From CBFCZU01 sp965602635 (GTDB taxonomy: Bacteria > Planctomycetota > Phycisphaerae > SM23-33): DNA of 18,665 bases. The translations under genes and the position numbers were made by a program. Positions 1 to 6,330 of the stretch are shown in pieces. Numbering within the stretch: the first letter of the stretch is position 1; every line of letters begins with the position of its first letter. Under the pieces are notes generated by a model. The model ran no database searches. It was given only the letters and a program-made list of their open reading frames with translations, and was not told the DNA's origin. The stretch lies in the NCBI GenBank assembly GCA_965602635.1, contig CBFCZU010000060.1:1-18665 (forward strand), read 5' to 3'.

Positions 1-255
1 AAGTCCGTCTGGTACTGGCTGATCCCCAACTGCCGCCTGCTGCTCATCTCGGCGATGGCGGTCCTGCTGCGGCTGCCGGACCGGCTGGAGCACGTTCTGC
101 ACGCCCCGCCCGACGACAGCTACCTGGGCCGGGCCATCTTCCGAGCCTCCGGCGAGTTCAAGGAATACTGCTTCGCAGTGGTGATTCTCTTCTACCTGCT
201 GAGCGTGTACCTGCGGATGGGCAAGAAGAGCAGGAAGCAATCAGCCAGCCCGTAG
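1..255 (+). CDS. C-terminal end of an unidentified membrane protein (5' end outside window)
   Basis: The reading frame is open from the first base and ends at a TAG at 253-255, giving the last 84 residues of a protein that begins outside the window. Two hydrophobic stretches are visible, at about residues 4-23 and 57-72 of the fragment. The C-terminus is a short basic tail (KKSRKQ), which by the positive-inside rule would be cytoplasmic. I do not recognise the family. The gene is convergent with the long minus-strand Tad-associated array and is separated from its last gene by only 35 bp, so it is probably a separate transcription unit. The frame has an internal ATG at 55, but the in-frame sequence upstream is also hydrophobic and protein-like, so 55 is unlikely to be the true start. 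Confidence 0.6.
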   Translation, partial: KSVWYWLIPNCRLLLISAMAVLLRLPDRLEHVLHAPPDDSYLGRAIFRASGEFKEYCFAVVILFYLLSVYLRMGKKSRKQSASP

Positions 256-294
256 CCGCCTTCCAGGAATCCCCCCCGCCGCCGGAGCGGCTAC
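252..294. terminator. Inverted repeat between convergent genes, possible bidirectional terminator
   Basis: GTAGCCGC (252-259) is exactly complementary to GCGGCTAC (287-294), with 27 nt between the arms. Each arm contains the stop codon of one of the two convergent genes (TAG at 253-255 on plus, TAG at 293-291 on minus). The position is right for a shared terminator. The loop is long and no T-tract follows on either side, so rho-independent function is doubtful. Confidence 0.3.
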
Positions 295-2186
295 CACTCG
301 TCCTGCCTGCCGGAGGCGTGAGGGGTGACACGCGGCGTGCCGTGAAGGCGAATCGGCCGGCGAAGGCGGATCAGGTAGATCTTCCCCCACTTCTGCTCCT
401 GGGAGATGACCGGCTCGGTCTCCGCCATGACCTCGCCCAGGTCGCCCGGCCTCATTACCTCCACCTTGTCGCCGTCGCGCTCGACCATCCTGGTGGCGCC
501 CAGCTCGATCAGCCCGTGGTCGCAGGTGATCAGCCAGGGCGCGTCCGAGCGGTCGAGCTGCTCGACGTTCTCCGCCCAGGTGCCGAACCGCCCCAGGTAC
601 AGCTCGACGGCAAGCTTATGTGCGTCGTGGACCGCGAACTCGTCGCCGCCGACCAGCGGGCGGGCCGCCCGGGCCAGGGCGATCATCTTCTCCCCGTCGC
701 GCGTCTGGGCCTGGCGGCAGATCATGTGCCGGTTGACGAACGTGACGCCCAGCATGCCGACCACCGCCAGAGCCGCCACGCGGCGCAACTGCCAGCGCAG
801 GCTCCAGCGGACGCCCAGCACCAGGACCACTATGCCCAAGGCGACCAGGGAGTGCAGTGCCCGCCAGGTGGCCGGCGGCACCCACGACGGGAGCTCGAGG
901 TTCTTGGTGATGAATCGCGGCATGTGCTCGTGGAAGAGGTACATCAGCGGGACGAGAATCAGCAGCGCGCCGATCACGACAGGCGCGGCCGCGAATACGT
1001 GCCGCAGCACCTGTGTGAGGCGCCCGGCGCCGGGGCCGCGGCGCTGGATTTCCTCGACGGCCCAGGCGGCCATCAGCGCGGCGGCGGCGTAGCACGGGAG
1101 CAGGTAGTCCGGCCTGAAGCCGTGCGTCAACGAGAACGGCACCACCACGGCCAGCACCCAGCAGAGCGGCAGGAATACCGGCGATCTGAAGGCGAACCAT
1201 CGGCGCGGACCGGCCAGCAGCAACGCCCCCACCATGAAGATCGACACGGGCAGCAGATAGTAGAGGAGGTGAAGGGCGGGCGGGACCGAGGTGCCGTGAG
1301 GCGGGCTGGCCCCCCCGCCGGTGACGCGCTGAACGAACTCGAAGTAGATGATCTTGCGGAACTCCTCGCCGCCCTGGACGAGCATTCCCACGGCGACCGG
1401 GGCCAGGACGACCACCATGGCCAGCATCCCCCAGCCGAAGCGTGTGGCCCTGATCGCCCACCGCCAGCGGCGAATCACCAGCCCCCCCGCCCGTAGCGCC
1501 TTGGCCCAAAAGCCCTTCGCGGCCCGCACGGGCGCGAAGCCCGGGCCGATGGCCGTCGCCAGCGCCAGCGCGCCGCCCACCAGGATGAGGTTGACCACGC
1601 CCCATCCCTTGGTCATGGCGCCCAGTATCATCATCACCCACAGGCCGACCGCCCAGCGGCGGCGCTTCGCCCGCGGGGCGCGGTGAAAGAGCAGGCGGTC
1701 GGCGCACATCATCGCGCCGACGATCCACATCGCCATGAGCATGTCGGTGACGGCGATGTACGTCATCTTGCCCATGTGCATCGCCGTCGCCCACAGGCAC
1801 GCCGCCAGCAGCCCCGCCCGCCGGCCGTACCACCGCCGGCCCAGGAAGTACACCAGCACGCCGGCCACGAGCGAGGCCGCCACCGTGGGCAGGCGGAACG
1901 TGAAATCGTTGTAGATGCCCGTCGCCATCAGCACCGGCGCGTCCAGCCAGGCATACAGTTGCGGCTTGCGGGCGAGCCCGCGAAGCTGGTCCCGCGGCAG
2001 CAGCCAGTTGCCGCTCTGCACCGTGCCCACGACCGCGCCGATCTGCTGCAACTGGGCATAGGTGTACGTGTTCGAGGGCGCGGTGGCGCTGATGGCGATG
2101 ACGGCGCCGACCACCAGCAGGACCAGCGCAACGTCCAGGACGGTTCTGCGGGCGGCGGCATTGAGCTGGTGATTTCGTGGGTCCAT
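291..2186 (-). CDS. GT39/ArnT-like polytopic membrane glycosyltransferase
   Basis: This 631-residue protein has about a dozen hydrophobic helices and the layout of the ArnT/PMT (GT39, GT-C fold) family, which transfers sugars from polyprenyl-phosphate donors on the outer face of the inner membrane. Visible family features are QSGNWLLPR at 57-65, the KPQLYAWL motif at 74-81 (usual form KPPLxYWL), and TDML at 147-150. The acidic pair normally found in the first periplasmic loop (DE before the Tyr-rich helix) is replaced by N39-T40 in SNTYTYAQ, so either the catalytic residue has moved or the acceptor chemistry differs. The ATG start at 2186 has no clear Shine-Dalgarno sequence. It is the last gene of the minus-strand array, 75 nt after a flippase-like gene. 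The substrate is unknown; a pilus or envelope glycan is only a guess from context. Confidence 0.75.
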   Translation of the reverse strand: MDPRNHQLNAAARRTVLDVALVLLVVGAVIAISATAPSNTYTYAQLQQIGAVVGTVQSGNWLLPRDQLRGLARKPQLYAWLDAPVLMATGIYNDFTFRLPTVAASLVAGVLVYFLGRRWYGRRAGLLAACLWATAMHMGKMTYIAVTDMLMAMWIVGAMMCADRLLFHRAPRAKRRRWAVGLWVMMILGAMTKGWGVVNLILVGGALALATAIGPGFAPVRAAKGFWAKALRAGGLVIRRWRWAIRATRFGWGMLAMVVVLAPVAVGMLVQGGEEFRKIIYFEFVQRVTGGGASPPHGTSVPPALHLLYYLLPVSIFMVGALLLAGPRRWFAFRSPVFLPLCWVLAVVVPFSLTHGFRPDYLLPCYAAAALMAAWAVEEIQRRGPGAGRLTQVLRHVFAAAPVVIGALLILVPLMYLFHEHMPRFITKNLELPSWVPPATWRALHSLVALGIVVLVLGVRWSLRWQLRRVAALAVVGMLGVTFVNRHMICRQAQTRDGEKMIALARAARPLVGGDEFAVHDAHKLAVELYLGRFGTWAENVEQLDRSDAPWLITCDHGLIELGATRMVERDGDKVEVMRPGDLGEVMAETEPVISQEQKWGKIYLIRLRRPIRLHGTPRVTPHASGRQDEW

Positions 2187-2198
2187 GCGGACGTCCGC
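2187..2198. promoter_or_regulatory. 12-bp perfect palindrome directly upstream of the GT39-like start codon
   Basis: GCGGACGTCCGC reads the same on both strands and abuts the ATG of the minus-strand gene. It could be a protein-binding site or a small hairpin at the ribosome-loading region, but short GC-rich palindromes arise by chance in this composition. Confidence 0.2.
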
Positions 2199-2230
2199 GT
2201 GCTGTCAACGTGCGTGAGACACCCAACCCG

Positions 2231-2252
2231 CGCGGCAGTCTATTCTGCCGCG
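2231..2252 (-). terminator. Intergenic hairpin after the flippase-like gene
   Basis: CGCGGCAG (2231-2238) pairs exactly with CTGCCGCG (2245-2252) around a 6-nt loop, and a G-T wobble can extend it by one pair. On the minus strand it lies 9 nt after the stop codon of the upstream gene and 44 nt before the GT39-like ATG. No T-tract follows. It may be a leaky terminator, an mRNA-stabilising hairpin or a processing site within the operon. Confidence 0.4.
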
Positions 2253-2261
2253 TCGGCGGCG

Positions 2262-3245
2262 TCAAGGCAGGCGGGCGGCGGGTGGCGGCCGGCCGGCGCC
2301 CTCCAGTTGGGCCATGACGCCGGACATCCACGCCCCCGCCACGCCGAGAGCCCCGGGGATGACCAGCATGATGATGGGATTGGTCAGATAGGCCGCCAGT
2401 ATCATCTCCTTGGGAAAGCCCAGCAGGCCGAAGACGCCCACCGCCACCGATTCGCGGATTCCGAACCCTCCCGGCGTGGCCGGCAGGAGGTTGTGCAGCA
2501 TCACGACCGGGCTCAGCGCGCAGGCCGTCAGGAGGCTGATCGAACCGTATGCCCGCAGGCAGGCCAGGACGGACAGGACATTGATGGCCTCGGCGCCCAG
2601 TGAGATTGCGAAGAAGGCTGCGAACTGGCGTCCGGTGAGGCGGATCTCAGCCAGCTCGCGTGCCTTGCCGGGCAGCACTCGGGCCAGGACCTTCCACACC
2701 GCGGCCGGACGGTAACGCACCACCAGCGGCACACCGAGGGCCGCCGCCAGCAGCAGCGGGCACAGCAGCAGCATCCAGGCCGGCACGGGCGTCCCCCAGG
2801 TCCACGCGACGCCCGAGAAGACCATGTAGATCAACCCAAGGACGCACAGGCTAAGCACGGCCGAGAGGTCGAACATCCGCTCGATGACCACCCACCCCGC
2901 CAGGCGCACGCGTGCGCCGCGCGGGACGAACAGCGGACGGACCACCTCGCCGCCGCGCAACGGGGTAATCAGCCCGACCCCCAGGCCGGCGAGCATGGAC
3001 GTCCAGGCCTTTGGCCAGCCGATGCGCATGCCCTCCAGCGAGGTCATCCACCGCCAGCGGGCGACGCGCACCGACCAGTAGGCCGCCGCCAACGCCACCG
3101 TGGCGAGCAGCAGCGGCCAGCGCACGCTCCGGATCCGCCGGGCGAACTCGCCCCAGTCCTGCCTGCCCAGAAGAACCGCCAGGATGGCGACCGCCAGCGC
3201 CAGCGAAAAGGCATACCGCAGGGACCTTCGCAGACTTGCCTGCAT
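2262..3245 (-). CDS. Lysylphosphatidylglycerol synthase TM-region / YbhN-like flippase-domain membrane protein
   Basis: This 327-residue, largely hydrophobic protein has the signature motifs of the LPG_synthase_TM (UPF0104, AglD/YbhN-like) family: PLRGGEVVRP at 95-104, ERMFD at 122-126 and LPATPGGFGIRE at 254-265. The family covers the membrane half of MprF, which flips aminoacyl-phosphatidylglycerol, and stand-alone proteins often found near glycosyltransferases that are thought to handle lipid-linked intermediates. No C-terminal aminoacyl-transferase domain is present, so it is the stand-alone form. The ATG at 3245 lacks a recognisable Shine-Dalgarno sequence. It lies 60 nt after the membrane FHA gene and 75 nt before the GT39-like gene. 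The pairing with GT39 suggests a shared polyprenyl-sugar or lipid substrate, which is inference. Confidence 0.8.
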   Translation of the reverse strand: MQASLRRSLRYAFSLALAVAILAVLLGRQDWGEFARRIRSVRWPLLLATVALAAAYWSVRVARWRWMTSLEGMRIGWPKAWTSMLAGLGVGLITPLRGGEVVRPLFVPRGARVRLAGWVVIERMFDLSAVLSLCVLGLIYMVFSGVAWTWGTPVPAWMLLLCPLLLAAALGVPLVVRYRPAAVWKVLARVLPGKARELAEIRLTGRQFAAFFAISLGAEAINVLSVLACLRAYGSISLLTACALSPVVMLHNLLPATPGGFGIRESVAVGVFGLLGFPKEMILAAYLTNPIIMLVIPGALGVAGAWMSGVMAQLEGAGRPPPAARLP

Positions 3246-3305
3246 GGCCGCGCGAGGCTAATGGAAAACACCCCCGGGAGCAATGGCGTTCTGCAGCGCC
3301 CGCTG

Positions 3306-4409
3306 CTAGCCCAGCGGGCCGCGCTTCTTCTTGGCCTCCTCCTTCTGGAGGAACGCCCTCACACGCCCGTGGTGCTCCTGGACGTTCTTGAATATCAGGC
3401 TGTCGCGCTCGGGCACGATCCGCAGCAGCACGCCGAACTCCCGCTCGGCCCGTTTCCAATCCTTGTTCCGTTCCAGGATATACGCGTTGCGGTACCGCTC
3501 CTGAACCACCTTGATGAGTTCATTCAGAACGGCGTCGTACTTGACCCCGTCTTCGGAATCGTCGAAGAATTCCCTGCCACTGTATGCGAGCGACTCCTTG
3601 AATGCGACCAGACACTTGTGCAGATACAGTGGCTCCAGCCCGTGCTGCTGGTAGAGCTCCAGAGCTTCCTGAAGCTTGCTCTCCTTCTTGACGGGGTTGG
3701 GGCTCTTTTCGATGGGCACGGAAAGAGCCGCCTTGATCTCCTCGAGCGTGAGCATCCGCGCGATGGGCGTGCCGCTTTCGCCAGGGCCCCTGGCCACGTA
3801 GATGATCACTCCGACGATCAACATGACCCCCAGGTAGATCCCCAGGCCGATCATGATCTTCTTCCCCTTGGCCTTGTCTTCGAGCGCGGCCCGCTCGGCG
3901 GCGGTCATTTCCGAAGATCGCCTTCGTCTCGGCCCCTCGTCAAGCTCGTCCGGCGCGAACTCCTCCTCCACCGGCTCGGGCGGGGGAGCCTCCGCCTCGG
4001 GCGGCTTGGGCTGGGCCAGGCCCCGGTGCTTCCTGCCGAAGGCGCTCTTCGGCGGCATGGCCTGGTTGTGAAGCGCCAGGGCGGTCTCGGGGTCGTCTCC
4101 GGCGGCGATGAAGAGGATTTCGGTCTCGGCCCCCACGCCGAGAAGATCGCCGGTCTCGAGCAGCAGCTTCTTGCCGGACTTGTAGCGCTTGCCGTTGACC
4201 CAGGTTCCCCTCGGCGAGAGGTTTTCCAGCGTGGCCCCGGCGCGGAGCAGCTCGTACCTCGCCTGCCGGCGGGAGGCGTAGTCCTCGCTGAGCAGCACGT
4301 CCGCCTCGCTGCCCCGCCCGAGGGTCGCCGCCGCCTTGGCCAAGACGACGCGCTGGCCGGCCTGCGGACCGGCCACAAAAACCAGCGTGGCGTGCGTGGG
4401 ATCGTTCAT
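3306..4409 (-). CDS. Membrane-anchored FHA-domain protein
   Basis: The 367-residue protein has an FHA fold at about 8-100, a Pro/Glu-rich linker (about 133-160), one membrane helix at about 184-206, and a C-terminal helical domain to 367 that is probably periplasmic. FHA domains bind phosphothreonine peptides. GRGSEAD (31-37) and the NLSPRGTWVNG stretch (63-73) are typical. The SRxHA motif reads SRRQA (46-50), so the usual His is Gln, while the phosphate-contacting Arg32 and Ser46 positions are kept. It follows tadC after 54 nt and shares the cytosol/membrane/periplasm layout of the kinase encoded upstream in the same array. The likely role is to read phosphorylation by that kinase or scaffold the pilus base; this is inference. 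The ATG at 4409 sits next to a hairpin that may cover its ribosome site. Confidence 0.8.
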   Translation of the reverse strand: MNDPTHATLVFVAGPQAGQRVVLAKAAATLGRGSEADVLLSEDYASRRQARYELLRAGATLENLSPRGTWVNGKRYKSGKKLLLETGDLLGVGAETEILFIAAGDDPETALALHNQAMPPKSAFGRKHRGLAQPKPPEAEAPPPEPVEEEFAPDELDEGPRRRRSSEMTAAERAALEDKAKGKKIMIGLGIYLGVMLIVGVIIYVARGPGESGTPIARMLTLEEIKAALSVPIEKSPNPVKKESKLQEALELYQQHGLEPLYLHKCLVAFKESLAYSGREFFDDSEDGVKYDAVLNELIKVVQERYRNAYILERNKDWKRAEREFGVLLRIVPERDSLIFKNVQEHHGRVRAFLQKEEAKKKRGPLG

Positions 4410-4420
4410 GTCATTCGCTT

Positions 4421-4439
4421 CCGCCCTGCCGCAGGGCGG
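4421..4439 (-). promoter_or_regulatory. Hairpin overlapping the ribosome-binding region of the membrane FHA gene
   Basis: CCGCCCTG (4421-4428) and CAGGGCGG (4432-4439) form an 8-bp stem with a 3-nt loop. On the minus-strand mRNA the 3' arm ends in GGCGG, followed directly by AAG. The only Shine-Dalgarno-like string before the ATG at 4409 (GGAAG) is therefore half buried in the stem. The hairpin may reduce translation of the FHA gene relative to tadC, or act as a partial terminator; no T-tract follows. Confidence 0.35.
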
Positions 4440-4463
4440 GCGTGCGACCGGCGCCGCCCGCGA

Positions 4464-5417
4464 TCAGAAAAGCTCGCCTCTCACGGCCAGAATGATCAGC
4501 GGAGCGAATATTGTCAAGACCACCGATACCAGGATGAGCACGCCTGGCAGGAGGATTCGCACCGACGCCTGGGCGGCGAGCTTCTCGGCCCGCACCGACC
4601 GCTGCAGCCGCATCAGGTCGGCCTGTTCCTTCAGCACGTCGGACAGCGGCGAGCCGAGGGCCTCGGCCTGGATGATGGCCGCCACTATCGACCGCAGCGA
4701 CTCCAGGGCGATCCGGTCGATCATGTTCCTCAGCGCCTGCCGGCGGGTCGTGCCCAGCGCGACCTCGGCCAGGACGGTGTTCAACTCGACGTTGAACGGG
4801 TGGTCCGGGTCCTCGCGGACGACCGTCCGGACGGCCTCGGTGAAGGTCGCGCCCGCCCCCATGGACAGAGAGACAAGGTCGAGCGTGTAGGGCACCCGCC
4901 GGGCGATCAGGCCGGTGCGTTTGACGGCCTGGCCGTGAATGTGATACAGCGAGACGCCGAAGCCCGCGGCAAAGCAGGTTGGCATTAACACCACCGCCGG
5001 AATCCCCAGCGCCAGGAGGTTGAACACCTGGCCAAGGACCATGACCAGTATGCCCCAGAGCATCGACGTGGCGATGTATTCGTCGGCGGTGTAGAAGTTG
5101 GGCGAGCCGGCGGCCACGAGCTTCTCCCGCAGCCAGACCTTCAGCCGCGTCAGCCGCAGGTACCGGCTCAGCACGAGCAGCAGCCACATCAGCGGCTGGA
5201 GCGTCGGATTCTCGAAGACAGTGCGGCGGTCGGCGTGCCCGGCTGCCAGGGCGATCTCGCGCTCGGGGGTCATCTCCGCCCGCCCCCGCTGGGCGAACAG
5301 GGCCACGGTGAAGACGCACACGAACGTGCCCAGGGACAGGGCGGTGGCCAGCTTCATCAGGTCAACCGCCAGCATCGGCGCCATGCCTGCGATGATGTCC
5401 GGGCTGAAGGAGTTCAT
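4464..5417 (-). CDS. tadC: TadC-like inner-membrane platform protein (T2SS-F family)
   Basis: The 317-residue protein carries one T2SSF/GspF-type domain at about 172-305, flanked by membrane helices near 23-42, 116-157 and 286-312. The stretch RRVPYTLDLVSLSMGAGATF (173-192) and the later AEALGSPLSDVLKEQA (251-266) match the TadC form of the family. TadC pairs with TadB in the inner membrane and transmits motion from the TadA ATPase to pilin subunits. Its ATG lies 1 nt after the tadB stop (TGA-C-ATG), indicating translational coupling. No separate Shine-Dalgarno sequence is visible. The order tadA-tadB-tadC is the classical one, which supports the assignment over a generic GspF. Confidence 0.9.
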   Translation of the reverse strand: MNSFSPDIIAGMAPMLAVDLMKLATALSLGTFVCVFTVALFAQRGRAEMTPEREIALAAGHADRRTVFENPTLQPLMWLLLVLSRYLRLTRLKVWLREKLVAAGSPNFYTADEYIATSMLWGILVMVLGQVFNLLALGIPAVVLMPTCFAAGFGVSLYHIHGQAVKRTGLIARRVPYTLDLVSLSMGAGATFTEAVRTVVREDPDHPFNVELNTVLAEVALGTTRRQALRNMIDRIALESLRSIVAAIIQAEALGSPLSDVLKEQADLMRLQRSVRAEKLAAQASVRILLPGVLILVSVVLTIFAPLIILAVRGELF

Positions 5418-5418
5418 G

Positions 5419-6330
5419 TCAGATATCTATGTTGACGATCTTTCTGATCCACAGGAAGCCGAGGATGTTCAGCACGACGATCGGCAATAGCAGCCAGAAG
5501 CCGATGCCCGCGCCGAGGAACTTAGGGTCTGCCTTCCAATCGAACAACAACGCCACAGCATCCGGCGCAATGCCGTAGAAGATCAACAGGATCACGACCG
5601 GCATGGCGGCCATCCAGCGGGCGGCTGTCCGGCCCGGGGCGGTGAGCGTCTCGATCCGCTTCTCCAGGCGGTGAATCTCGCGAATGCTCTCGGCGATGCG
5701 GTCGAGCGTCTCGCCCAGGTCGCCGCCGCGCTCTCGGTGGGTAAGCAGTGCCGAGAAGACCAGCCGGTAGTTCGACGACCCGATCCGCCGCCCGGCGTTG
5801 GCCATCGCCTCCTCCAGGGATATGCCGTGCTCGTACTCGCGGACCAGGTGGGTGAACTCCTCGCTTATCGGGCGCACGGCGTTGCGGGCGAGCAGATCCA
5901 TGCCCTGAATGAGGTTCAGCCCGGCGCGGACGCCGGAGGTCAGCGTCCTGATGCCGTCGACGAGCTGGTCCTCCAGGCGATACAGCCGCCGGTAGCGGAG
6001 GTACTTAAGGACCAGCGTGGGTATGAAGGCGCCCCCAGCCGCCAGCATCACAGCCACCGCCGCGCTGGGCACGATCATGTAGCCGATCAGCGCCAGCAGC
6101 AACATGCCCGCCAGCCCCATCACGGTGACCGTGCGGGGTTTGACGTCCATCAGCAGGTGCCTGCGGAGGACGCGGTCGTAGTATTCCTCTCGCTTGAGCA
6201 CGGCCTGGCGCACGCGCGGCCACCAGGCGTACGCCAGGGCGGACACGGCCGCGAAGACCGCCCCGGCGGTCACGTGCTGCCAGACGGCCGCCGTCGGCGC
6301 CGATTCTCCGATTGCCACGACCCAGCTCAC
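5419..6330 (-). CDS. tadB: TadB-like inner-membrane platform protein (T2SS-F family)
   Basis: This 303-residue protein has hydrophobic helices at about 21-37, 66-110, 238-256 and 276-296, with a T2SSF domain from about 118 to 255. LEDQLVDGIRTLTSGVRAGL (119-138) and ERGGDLGETLDRIAESIRE (200-218) are typical TadB signatures. It forms the pilus platform with TadC. The start is a GTG at 6330 that overlaps the TGA stop of the FHA-TadA gene (GTGA, 4 nt). A GAGGTG string 5 nt upstream supports this start. The tight coupling to the ATPase upstream and to tadC downstream implies stoichiometric synthesis. Confidence 0.92.
   Translation of the reverse strand: MSWVVAIGESAPTAAVWQHVTAGAVFAAVSALAYAWWPRVRQAVLKREEYYDRVLRRHLLMDVKPRTVTVMGLAGMLLLALIGYMIVPSAAVAVMLAAGGAFIPTLVLKYLRYRRLYRLEDQLVDGIRTLTSGVRAGLNLIQGMDLLARNAVRPISEEFTHLVREYEHGISLEEAMANAGRRIGSSNYRLVFSALLTHRERGGDLGETLDRIAESIREIHRLEKRIETLTAPGRTAARWMAAMPVVILLIFYGIAPDAVALLFDWKADPKFLGAGIGFWLLLPIVVLNILGFLWIRKIVNIDI

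Noticed and set aside
616..2331. Second minus-strand open frame (571 codons) overlapping the GT39-like gene
   Set aside because: It is an out-of-frame Arg/Gly/Pro-rich shadow. The other frame has clear membrane helices and GT39 motifs.
3261..4988. Plus-strand open frame (575 codons) across the FHA gene and tadC
   Set aside because: It crosses two well-supported minus-strand genes and their spacer, and shows low-complexity His/Arg/Gly-rich composition without motifs.
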